Shown here one piece after another: positions 7,953 to 15,464 of a stretch of DNA of 64,000 bases. The stretch lies in contig NZ_JALJCK010000002.1 in NCBI RefSeq assembly GCF_022899355.1, forward strand, positions 186,001-250,000, given 5' to 3'. Source of the DNA: Shinella yambaruensis. GTDB taxonomy: Bacteria > Pseudomonadota > Alphaproteobacteria > Rhizobiales > Rhizobiaceae. Position numbers and translations under genes: made by a program. Below the pieces are notes generated by a model. The model was not told where the DNA came from. It was given only the letters and a program-made list of their open reading frames with translations, and searched no databases. Position 1 is the first letter of the stretch; each line of letters begins with the position of its first letter.

Positions 7953-9467
7953 ATGTCCTATCGTGTCGCCATCATCGAGTTCATCAACGAATCCAACACC
8001 TTCACGCGGAAGCGGACCGGGATCGGCGATTTCCATGCCTCGCATTATTTCAAGGGCGGCGAGATCCCGCTGAAATTCGAGGGTACGGGATCGGAAGTGG
8101 GCGGGGCGATCGAGGTTGCGCGTGCGAGGGGCTGGACGCCGGTCTACATCGTCGCCGCCCATGCCGAGCCGAACGGCATCATCCTTGAAGCGGCGCGCAC
8201 CGAGATTACGCAGGAATGCCTGCGTCGGCTTAAGGAAAGCGGACCGTTCGACGGGATCTTCGTGGCGCTGCACGGTGCGATGGTGACGGAGACGGACGAG
8301 GACGGCGACTGCCAGTTCCTGCGCGAAATCCGTGCGGTGGTCGGGTATGCGGTGCCGGTCGCCATCACGCTGGACCTGCACGCCAATGTCTTCGACGAGC
8401 TGGCCGATCTCGCGCAGATCTCCGTCTCCTTCCGCACCTATCCGCATATCGACATGCGGGAGGTCGGCGTCGAGGCCTGCGACCTGCTGCACCGGGCGAT
8501 GGCCGGCGAGATCGCGCCGAAGCTCGCCATCCGCCGCCCGCCCATGCTGCTCGGCTGCGACGACGGGCGCACGACGGACAACGGGCCGATGTGCCGCCTC
8601 CTGGAAAGGGCCGCGGCGGAAGCGGCCGCGCCGGGCATGCTCGCCGTCTCGATCAATGCCGGCTTCACCGATGCCGATGTCTGGGCCGCCGGGCCGAGCG
8701 TCGTCGTCACCTATGACAGCGCCATTGTGTCCGCTGCGGCGGCCGAGGGCGTCGGCGAAAGGCTCTGCGCGGCCATCTGGTCCTTCCGCAACGAATGGAT
8801 GCAGCCGGTGCCGCTGGCCGAATGCATCGCGGCGCTGAAGGCCGCCGATCCCAGGGACGGCATCGTCGTGGTGGCGGATTTTTCCGACAATCCCGGGTCG
8901 GGCGCCTACAGCGACTGCACGGCGCTGATCGCCGCCATGCTGGAGGCGCGGCTCACCAATGCCGCGGCCGGGGCGCTGCTCGATCCGGAAGCGGTGCGCG
9001 AGATCGCGGCGGCCGGTATCGGGGCCGAGGTCACGGTGACGATCGGCGGGCGCACGGATCCGGCGGTCGGCGGCGGTCCCCTGACGGTGACCGGCACGGT
9101 GATGGCGGTTACCGACGGCAGGTTCGTCTTCGAGGGGCCGATGTTCACCGGCCTGCCCGGCACCTGCGGCAGGAGCGTTTGCCTGCGCGTTGGCGGGCTC
9201 GACATCATGATCGTTTCCGAGCGCATGCAGATGCTGGACAAGAACATCTTCCGCGCCGTCGGCATCGAGCCGACCGAAAGGGCGATCCTCGCGGTGAAAT
9301 CCATGCAGCACTTCAAAGGCGCGTTCGGGCCGATCGCCGAGCGCATGATCGTGACGGATGCCGGCGGGCTGAGTTCGCCGGATCTTGCACGCCGGACCTA
9401 TACGCATCTTCGCCGCCCGGTTTTTCCGCTGGATTCTGAAGGCCTTGCGGTGACGGGGGCAGTCTGA
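7953..9467 (+). CDS. M81 family metallopeptidase, MlrC-like
   Basis: A 504-residue protein of the M81/MlrC family, whose founder degrades linearised microcystin and its tetrapeptide. Candidate metal-site residues are Glu13 (INESNTF), Asp141 and His143 (LDLHANV) and His165 (TYPHIDMRE), in the order expected for the family. A C-terminal MlrC domain follows (DNPGSGAYSDCT near 312). The ATG at 7953 has GGAAGGAT just upstream. There is no signal peptide, so it acts in the cytoplasm. Paired with an amino-acid-type binding protein, it most likely handles an imported small peptide or amide; the real substrate is unknown. Confidence 0.85.
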   Translation: MSYRVAIIEFINESNTFTRKRTGIGDFHASHYFKGGEIPLKFEGTGSEVGGAIEVARARGWTPVYIVAAHAEPNGIILEAARTEITQECLRRLKESGPFDGIFVALHGAMVTETDEDGDCQFLREIRAVVGYAVPVAITLDLHANVFDELADLAQISVSFRTYPHIDMREVGVEACDLLHRAMAGEIAPKLAIRRPPMLLGCDDGRTTDNGPMCRLLERAAAEAAAPGMLAVSINAGFTDADVWAAGPSVVVTYDSAIVSAAAAEGVGERLCAAIWSFRNEWMQPVPLAECIAALKAADPRDGIVVVADFSDNPGSGAYSDCTALIAAMLEARLTNAAAGALLDPEAVREIAAAGIGAEVTVTIGGRTDPAVGGGPLTVTGTVMAVTDGRFVFEGPMFTGLPGTCGRSVCLRVGGLDIMIVSERMQMLDKNIFRAVGIEPTERAILAVKSMQHFKGAFGPIAERMIVTDAGGLSSPDLARRTYTHLRRPVFPLDSEGLAVTGAV

Positions 9468-9477
9468 GCCCCGGCCA

Positions 9478-9534
9478 TCCGCCGGTGGCCCGCGTCGGAC
9501 GGGGCGCAAGCGAAGACTGTTTTCCACCGGCGGA
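9478..9534. repeat. Spaced inverted repeat between mlrC-like and lacI-like genes
   Basis: TCCGCCGGTGG (9478-9488) and CCACCGGCGGA (9524-9534) are perfect 11-base complements separated by 35 bases. It starts 10 bases past the M81 peptidase stop codon and may be a long-loop terminator or a remnant of a mosaic element. Confidence 0.5.
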
Positions 9535-9546
9535 AACCAGCGGCGA

Positions 9547-9591
9547 TTGACAATGTTTTAAACTGTGCTAATGTGATTAAACGTTTAATCA
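9547..9591 (+). promoter_or_regulatory. Promoter with overlapping LacI-type operator
   Basis: TTGACA (9547-9552) and TAATGT (9569-9574) are separated by 16 bases and form a credible sigma-70 promoter. Directly after comes the perfect 18-base palindrome TGATTAAACGTTTAATCA (9574-9591), with the central CG dyad typical of LacI/GalR operators. It ends 15 bases before the regulator's GTG, which suggests autorepression of the whole operon. Confidence 0.75.
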
Positions 9592-9606
9592 TATCGATGA
9601 GCAGCC

Positions 9607-10653
9607 GTGAAGCCTTCGCGACCCAACCTTTCGGAACTGGCGCGCCACCTCGGGGTGTCGATCGCGACGGTATCGAATGCGCTGTCGGGCAAGGGGCGCC
9701 TGTCGCCGGAACTCGCAAGGCGTATCCGCGATGCGGCGGATAAGCTCGGCTATGTGCCGAGCCAGGCGGGCAGGGCGCTACGCACCGGCCGCAGCGGCGT
9801 GCTCGGCCTCGTCCTGCCCGATATCGGCAATCCGCTCTATCCGGAGATCGCACAGGAGATCGAGCGCGTGGCGACGGGGGCGGGCTACGGCGTGCTGATC
9901 GCCAATTCGCGCGACGAGATCGCCGCGCAGGACAAGGCGATCTTCCAGCTCATCGAGCGCGGCGTCGACGGCATCGTCATCGTTCCCCGCCGCGGCACGA
10001 CGGTGCCGGAAACGCGCTGCCCCATCGCCATCATCGACACGCCGACGACGCCGCGCAACACCGTCTCGGCGGACCATTTCGCCGGCGGCGCCGAGGTCGC
10101 CGGCCACCTTGCGGCGCTCGGGCACGGCAGGGTCCTTCTGATCGGCGACGATCCGAGCTCGAATGTGCAGAACGCCCGCATCAGCGGCATGCGCTCGAAG
10201 CTGTCGGGCGTCGAGACGGAAACCATCTGGATCGTCGAACTCGAGGCCCGGCACGGCAAGGGCTGCGCGCTCGGGCTCGCGGACTGGCGGAAGCGGGGCT
10301 TTACCGCCTTCGCCTGCGTTTCCGATCCCCATGCGCTGCGCGCGCTCACGGAGCTGCAATCGGCCGGCATCGCCATTCCGGCGGAGGCCAGCATCACCGG
10401 ATTCGACAATCTGCAATGGTCGTCCTTCATCTCGCCGCCGCTGACGACCTTGAAGATGAACATGCCGGAAATCGCGACGCTGGCGCTCGATGCGCTGGTC
10501 GAGGCGATCCAGTCCCGCGAGACCTCGGACGACACGCCGAGCCCGCCCGTCACCGCTCGAAAGGCCGCCGTGCCGATGGAGCTTGTCATCCGCCGTTCCA
10601 GTGGTCCCGCGCCATCTGCCGGTTTTTCCCAGGAGGAGTCCAAGCATGCATAA
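9607..10653 (+). CDS. LacI family transcriptional regulator
   Basis: A 348-residue regulator. Helix-turn-helix at residues 5-25 (LSELARHLGVSIATVSNALS), hinge near 50-60, then a periplasmic-binding-protein-like effector domain (GLVLPDIGNPLYPEIAQEIE, GVDGIVIVPRRGT). The start is a GTG at 9607; no better ATG is in frame. Its gene overlaps the next by 8 bases and it heads an operon for nucleoside uptake and breakdown, so a purine nucleoside or base is the likely effector. The palindrome at 9574-9591 is its probable operator. Confidence 0.9.
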   Translation: MKPSRPNLSELARHLGVSIATVSNALSGKGRLSPELARRIRDAADKLGYVPSQAGRALRTGRSGVLGLVLPDIGNPLYPEIAQEIERVATGAGYGVLIANSRDEIAAQDKAIFQLIERGVDGIVIVPRRGTTVPETRCPIAIIDTPTTPRNTVSADHFAGGAEVAGHLAALGHGRVLLIGDDPSSNVQNARISGMRSKLSGVETETIWIVELEARHGKGCALGLADWRKRGFTAFACVSDPHALRALTELQSAGIAIPAEASITGFDNLQWSSFISPPLTTLKMNMPEIATLALDALVEAIQSRETSDDTPSPPVTARKAAVPMELVIRRSSGPAPSAGFSQEESKHA

Positions 10654-11668
10654 GAAAGTACTGGCCGCCAGCGTCTTCTGGCTCATGAGCGGTGCGCTCG
10701 CATCCGCCGAGGAGCAGACGCTGACCATTTCCGTCTATGGCTTCGTCCAGGAGGAATTCACCGAAGCGCTCTACAAGCCCTTCGAGGCGGAATGCGGCTG
10801 CAAGCTGGTCGTGGAGACCGGCAACAGCATCGAGCGCCTTGCCAAGCTCGAAGCCAACAAGGATGCCCCGGTCATCGACATGGCCGTCTTCTCGCTCGCC
10901 GACGCGCTTTCCGCCGCGCGCAAGGGCCTGACCGACAAGATCGATACGGCGAAGCTCTCCAACTACGACAAGCTCTACGATTTCGCCAAGGACCCGAACG
11001 GCGACGGCATGAGCGTCGGCTACACCATCTACAAGACCGGCATCGCCTATCGCACCGACAAGATGACGGTCGAATCCTGGGCGGACCTGCTGAAGGACGA
11101 GTATGCCGATCACGTCGCCCTGCCGAACATCACCACCAACCAGGGCGGGCCGGTGCTGAACATGATCGGCAAGGCGCTCGGCAAGGATTCGCCCGACCTC
11201 AAGGACGCCATGGCCGCCGTCGGCGAGAAGCGCGACGCGTTCGTCACCTTCTACGTCAAGAGCTCGCAGCTCGTGCAGCTCATGCAGCAGGAAGAGATCT
11301 GGGCCGCGCCGATGGGCCACTTCTCCTGGGCCGGCATTTCCAAGCTGGACCTGCCGATCGGCTGGGCCGCCACCAAGGAAGGCGACGCGGGCGACATGAA
11401 CGCCATGGTGCTCGTCAAGGGCTCGAAGAACCAGGAACTGGCGCTGAAGTTCATGGACTTCTGGCTCTCGACGCCGATGCAGACGAAGATCGCCGAAATG
11501 CTGATCGACAGCCCGGCGAACAAGGAAGTCGTGGTCGCGCCGGAAATCGCCGAGAAGCTCACCTACGGCGCCGACGTCGCCAACAAGCTGACCTTCCTGC
11601 CGGCCGCGACGACCCTCGACTACCGCGAGAAGTGGCTCGCCGAGTGGAACACGGCGGTCGCGCAGTAA
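10646..11668 (+). CDS. ABC transporter substrate-binding protein, polyamine/iron-type family
   Basis: A 340-residue periplasmic binding protein with a signal peptide (MHKKVLAASVFWLMSGALAS) and the family 1 solute-binding pattern (TLTISVYGFVQEEFTEALYK, IDMAVFSLADALSAARKG, WAAPMGHFSWAGI). AGGAGGAG lies 7 bases before the ATG. The start overlaps the LacI stop (ATGCATAA), so the two are translationally coupled. The family usually serves polyamines, ferric iron or similar ligands; here the operon contains a nucleoside hydrolase and an adenine deaminase, which argues for a purine nucleoside ligand. Confidence 0.88.
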   Translation: MHKKVLAASVFWLMSGALASAEEQTLTISVYGFVQEEFTEALYKPFEAECGCKLVVETGNSIERLAKLEANKDAPVIDMAVFSLADALSAARKGLTDKIDTAKLSNYDKLYDFAKDPNGDGMSVGYTIYKTGIAYRTDKMTVESWADLLKDEYADHVALPNITTNQGGPVLNMIGKALGKDSPDLKDAMAAVGEKRDAFVTFYVKSSQLVQLMQQEEIWAAPMGHFSWAGISKLDLPIGWAATKEGDAGDMNAMVLVKGSKNQELALKFMDFWLSTPMQTKIAEMLIDSPANKEVVVAPEIAEKLTYGADVANKLTFLPAATTLDYREKWLAEWNTAVAQ

Positions 11669-11699
11669 AGGCGTCCTGAACCGAAGGCGATCGCATTAA

Positions 11700-11846
11700 A
11701 TTGCCCCTCACCCCAACCCTCTCCCCGCAAGCGGGAAGAGGGGACTTGTCCCACGAACCGTTGAGGAACTGGGGAAACCGGTACGGCATATCTCCTTCGC
11801 CCCGCCTGCGGGGAGAAGGTGGCCGGCAGGCCGGATGAGGGGCAAT
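11700..11846. repeat. RIME-like palindromic intergenic element
   Basis: The ends ATTGCCCCTCA (11700-11710) and TGAGGGGCAAT (11836-11846) are perfect inverted repeats. Inner parts include the CTCTCCCCGC and GCGGGGAGAAGG motifs shared with the element at 981-1116. It lies between the binding-protein gene and the first permease gene of the operon, in a 245-base gap without a gene. Confidence 0.8.
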
Positions 11847-11913
11847 CTCCACATGCGATCGTTCCTGCGCTTCCCACCACCCCGAACGCTGCCCCCTTTC
11901 GGCAGGAGCACGC

Positions 11914-12741
11914 ATGTTTCAAAATCGCGCTGAAGCCCTGGCGCTGGCCTTGCCGGCCGCCGTCTTCGCCACCGTCATCTTCCTGGTGCCGGTCGTCATC
12001 GTGCTGGCAGAGGGCTTCCGCAGCCCGGCCGGCTGGACGTTTTCCGCCTACACCAACTTCTTCTCCGAGCCGCTGAACCGGCTCGTGCTGGTGCGCACGT
12101 TCAAGCTCGGCATCGCCGTGACGGTGGTGTCCGCCATCATCGGCTATGCCGCCGCCTTCGCCATCGTCAATCTCAGCGCGTCCGGCAAGGGCCGCATGAT
12201 CGGCCTCATCTCGCTGCCGCTGATGATCTCGCCGGTCGCGCGCACCTATGCCTGGATCGTTATCCTCGGCCGCACCGGCATCGTCAACCAGGCGCTGCAG
12301 GCCGTCGGCCTCAGCGACGAGCCGATCCGCCTGCTCTTCACCGAGACGGCGGTCTTCATCGGCCTCCTGCAGCTCTTCCTGCCGCTAATGATCCTGTCGC
12401 TGATCAGCGCGCTGGAAAACATGCCGAAGGATGCCATCCTCGCGGCCCGGGTGCTCGGGGCCAACTGGTTCCAGGTGTTCTGGAAGGTCATCCTGCCCTT
12501 GACGCGCGAAGGCCTCGTCGTCGGCGGCACGCTGGTCTTCACCGGCTCGCTGACGGCCTATATCACGCCTGCCATCCTCGGCGGCTCCAAGGTGCTGATG
12601 CTGGAGACGCTGCTCTTCCAGCGCGTCACCGTCGCCAACGATTTCGTCTCCGCAAGCGTCATCGCCTTCATCCTGATCGCCATGTGCTTTGCCGCGAACC
12701 TTCTCCTGAAACGGCTCGCCACCGCGAGGAACAAGCGATGA
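11914..12741 (+). CDS. ABC transporter permease, PotB-like
   Basis: Inner-membrane permease of 275 residues with about six membrane segments (the first is LALALPAAVFATVIFLVPVV). The EAA-type loop reads AARVLGANWFQVFWKVILPL followed by TREG. AGGAG lies 5 bases before the ATG. It overlaps the next permease by 4 bases (ATGA). Together with 12738-13514 it forms the membrane channel of the LacI-controlled importer. Confidence 0.9.
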   Translation: MFQNRAEALALALPAAVFATVIFLVPVVIVLAEGFRSPAGWTFSAYTNFFSEPLNRLVLVRTFKLGIAVTVVSAIIGYAAAFAIVNLSASGKGRMIGLISLPLMISPVARTYAWIVILGRTGIVNQALQAVGLSDEPIRLLFTETAVFIGLLQLFLPLMILSLISALENMPKDAILAARVLGANWFQVFWKVILPLTREGLVVGGTLVFTGSLTAYITPAILGGSKVLMLETLLFQRVTVANDFVSASVIAFILIAMCFAANLLLKRLATARNKR

Positions 12742-13514
12742 ACCGCACGCTTTCCTTCTCCATCCTCACCGCGCTGATCGTCTTCCTGATCGGCCCGTTC
12801 CTGATCATCGTGGCGGCCTCGCTTTCGGCCGGCGATACGCTCGCCTTCCCGCCGCAGGGCCTGTCGCTGCGATGGATCGTCAAGGTCTTCACCGTCGAGA
12901 GCTTCCGCGACAGCTTCATCATGTCGATGATCCTTGCGGTCGGCGGAACCTTCGTCGCGCTCCTGCTCGGCGTGCCGGCGGCCTATGCGCTGTCGCGCTA
13001 CAAGCTGCCCTTCGGCGAGGCGGTGAGCACCGTCGTCACCCTGCCGATCATCGTGCCGGGCATCATCGTGGGCCTCGCGCTCCTGCGTTACCTCGTCGTG
13101 CCCTTCAGCTTCTCGATCGGGGTCGCGCTGTTCCTTGCCCATACGGCCCTCGTGCTGCCCTATACGGTGCGCGTCGTCTCCTCTTCCTTCAACAACCTGC
13201 GCTCCGACATGGAAGAGGCGGCGGTGCTGCTCGGCGCCACCCGCCTCGGCGCGTTCTTCATGGTCGTGCTGCCGAATATCCGCGCGGGCATCCTCGCCGC
13301 CTTCATCCTCGGCTTCGTGACGAGCTTCAACCAGGTGCCCGTCTCGCTGTTCCTCTCGGGTCCCGGCGTTCGCACGCTGCCCATCGACATGCTCTCCTAC
13401 ATGGAAACCACCTACGATCCCTCCGTTGCTGCGCTGTCGGCGCTTCTCGCCCTGATGTCGATCGGCATCGTCTTCCTCGCAGAACGCTTCCTTGGATTCT
13501 CCCGCTATGTCTGA
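12738..13514 (+). CDS. ABC transporter permease, PotC-like
   Basis: A 258-residue permease that starts within an ATGA overlap and is preceded by GAGGAA. Membrane segments include LTALIVFLIGPFLIIVAASL and ALLALMSIGIVFLAERFL; the EAA-type loop is seen at EEAAVLLGATRLGAFFMVVL. It is the second half of the permease pair and overlaps the ATPase gene by 8 bases. Confidence 0.9.
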   Translation: MNRTLSFSILTALIVFLIGPFLIIVAASLSAGDTLAFPPQGLSLRWIVKVFTVESFRDSFIMSMILAVGGTFVALLLGVPAAYALSRYKLPFGEAVSTVVTLPIIVPGIIVGLALLRYLVVPFSFSIGVALFLAHTALVLPYTVRVVSSSFNNLRSDMEEAAVLLGATRLGAFFMVVLPNIRAGILAAFILGFVTSFNQVPVSLFLSGPGVRTLPIDMLSYMETTYDPSVAALSALLALMSIGIVFLAERFLGFSRYV

Positions 13515-14535
13515 TCGCGCCTTCCTCTCGCTTGAAAACCTGACGCTCTCCTACGGCAGCTCGATCGCCGTCGATAAATTCAACCTGGATATCCGGAAGG
13601 GCGAGCTCGTCGCCTTCCTCGGCCCCTCCGGCTGCGGCAAGACGACGACCATGCGCTCGATCGCCGGCCTTCTCACGCCGACCTCCGGCCGCATCACGCT
13701 CGACGGCACGGACATCACCCGCGTCTCCGCCAACAAGCGCAATGTCGGGCTGGTCTTCCAGTCCTACGCGCTCTTCCCGCATCTGACGGTCTTAGAGAAC
13801 GTCGCCTTCGGCTTGCGGTTGAAGCGCATGCCGGCCGCCGATATCGAGGCGCGCGTCACCGCCGGCTTGAAATCCGTCGGCCTTTCCGCCTTCTCCGGTC
13901 GCAAGCCCGCCGAACTCTCCGGCGGCCAGCAGCAGCGCGTGGCGCTCGCCCGCTCCATGGTGATGGAGCCGAAGGTGCTCTTGCTCGACGAACCGCTCTC
14001 CAATCTCGATGCGCGCCTGCGCGTGGAAATGCGCGCCGAACTGCAGCGCGTGCAGAAGGAGACCGGCGTCACCATGATCTTCGTCACCCACGACCAGGCC
14101 GAGGCCCTGTCGCTCGCCGACCGCATCGTCGTCATGCGCGAGGGCCTGATCGAGCAGATAGGCACGCCGGAGGAGATCTACAACAACCCCGTCTCCTCCT
14201 TCGTCGCCGATTTCGTCGGCTTCGAGAACGTCTTCGCGCTGAAGGAGGGCAAGCTCGCCACCCCCGCCGGCGCGGTCGCCCTCCACGAAACCCTGCCCCG
14301 GAACGCCGCCGGCTTCGCCTGGCGTCCCGCCGGCGTGGCGCTGGATACGGGCCCGTTCAAGGGCCGGGTGAAGAGCGTTTCCTTCACCGGGAATCTGCGC
14401 GAATACCTGCTCGACACGCCGCTCGGGCCCATCACCGCCGAGGTCAGCGCCGCGCTGCCGGTCCATGAACTCGGCACGGAACTTTCCTTCGACCTGCCGC
14501 TGAAGGCGGCCGCTCCGCTCCAGCGCTTCGCGTGA
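13507..14535 (+). CDS. ABC transporter ATP-binding protein, PotA-like
   Basis: A 342-residue ATPase. Walker A GPSGCGKTT at 39-47, signature LSGGQQQR and Walker B VLLLDEPLSNLD follow in order, then a C-terminal TOBE-type extension from about residue 240, as in PotA/FbpC. The ATG at 13507 overlaps the permease stop by 8 bases; it has no strong ribosome binding site and is probably translated by coupling. It energises the importer encoded by the preceding three genes. Confidence 0.92.
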   Translation: MSDRAFLSLENLTLSYGSSIAVDKFNLDIRKGELVAFLGPSGCGKTTTMRSIAGLLTPTSGRITLDGTDITRVSANKRNVGLVFQSYALFPHLTVLENVAFGLRLKRMPAADIEARVTAGLKSVGLSAFSGRKPAELSGGQQQRVALARSMVMEPKVLLLDEPLSNLDARLRVEMRAELQRVQKETGVTMIFVTHDQAEALSLADRIVVMREGLIEQIGTPEEIYNNPVSSFVADFVGFENVFALKEGKLATPAGAVALHETLPRNAAGFAWRPAGVALDTGPFKGRVKSVSFTGNLREYLLDTPLGPITAEVSAALPVHELGTELSFDLPLKAAAPLQRFA

Positions 14536-15464
14536 CCGCCATGGGCGTCTGGATCGATACGGATATGGGCTTCGACGACATCGCCGCCATCCTCGTGGTC
14601 GCGCACGCGAAGGAGCCCATCGACGGCGTTTCGCTGGTCTTCGGCAATTCCGGTTTTGCGCGGGTGCGCCAGAACGCGGCCTCGGCTGCCGCCGCCTTCG
14701 GCTGGACCTTTCCCATCCACGACGGCCGCGCCCTGCCTGTCCTGGGCCGTCTCGAAACCGCGGAGAACATTCTCTCCGAAGCCGGCATGCTGACCGCCGG
14801 CCGCAGCCTGCCCGCCGCCCCGTTGTTGCCGGAAAGCGATGCCTTCACCGCCCTCTGCCATTGGCTGGAGACGGCGGAAAGCCCGCGCCGCATCCTCGCC
14901 CTCGGCCCGCTCACCAACATCGCCGCCCTGGCGCTCGCGCGGCCGGACCTCGCGGGGAGGATCGGCGATCTCACCTGGATGGGCGGCGGCGTCACCGCGG
15001 GCAACCACACGGCCTCTGCCGAATTCAATGCCTTCGCCGACCCGGAAGCGCTCGCTATCGTGCTCGCCCATGGCCTGCCGCTCCGCATGGTCGATCTCGA
15101 CCTCTGCCGCAAGGTCATCGCCTATCCGGACGACGCCGCGCCCATCCGTGCCGCGGGCGGCCGGAATGCCGAGCTGCTGGCCGACCTTCTCGCCGGCTAC
15201 ATCTCCATAGGGACGAGCCGCGGCCGCGCCGGCATGGCGATCTACGATCCGTGCGCCGCTGTCGCCTTCGTGCGGCCGGAGACCGTGACCTTCACCGCGG
15301 CCCGCATCGACGCCGAGCTTTCCGGCGCGCTGACCCGGGGCCGCACCGTGGTGGATGTCCGCGCGCCCGAGGAAAGGCGCAACGCCGCCTTCGCCTCCGA
15401 TATCGACGTGGACGCTGCCCGTGCCGTCATCCTCGGCGCGCTGATCGCGGAGGCGCGGCGATGA
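14532..15464 (+). CDS. Nucleoside hydrolase (IunH family)
   Basis: Cleaves the N-glycosidic bond of nucleosides to give base and ribose in the cytoplasm; 310 residues. The calcium-binding motif DTDMGFDD is at residues 9-16, and MGGG and EFNAFADPEA are also present. The residue before the late calcium-site Asp is Tyr (IYDPCAAV), where pyrimidine-accepting members have the His general acid. The start is GTG at 14532, inside a GTGA overlap with the ATPase stop; ATG at 14541 is possible. It is followed by adenine deaminase, which fits a purine route: adenosine to adenine to hypoxanthine. Confidence 0.9.
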   Translation: MTAMGVWIDTDMGFDDIAAILVVAHAKEPIDGVSLVFGNSGFARVRQNAASAAAAFGWTFPIHDGRALPVLGRLETAENILSEAGMLTAGRSLPAAPLLPESDAFTALCHWLETAESPRRILALGPLTNIAALALARPDLAGRIGDLTWMGGGVTAGNHTASAEFNAFADPEALAIVLAHGLPLRMVDLDLCRKVIAYPDDAAPIRAAGGRNAELLADLLAGYISIGTSRGRAGMAIYDPCAAVAFVRPETVTFTAARIDAELSGALTRGRTVVDVRAPEERRNAAFASDIDVDAARAVILGALIAEARR

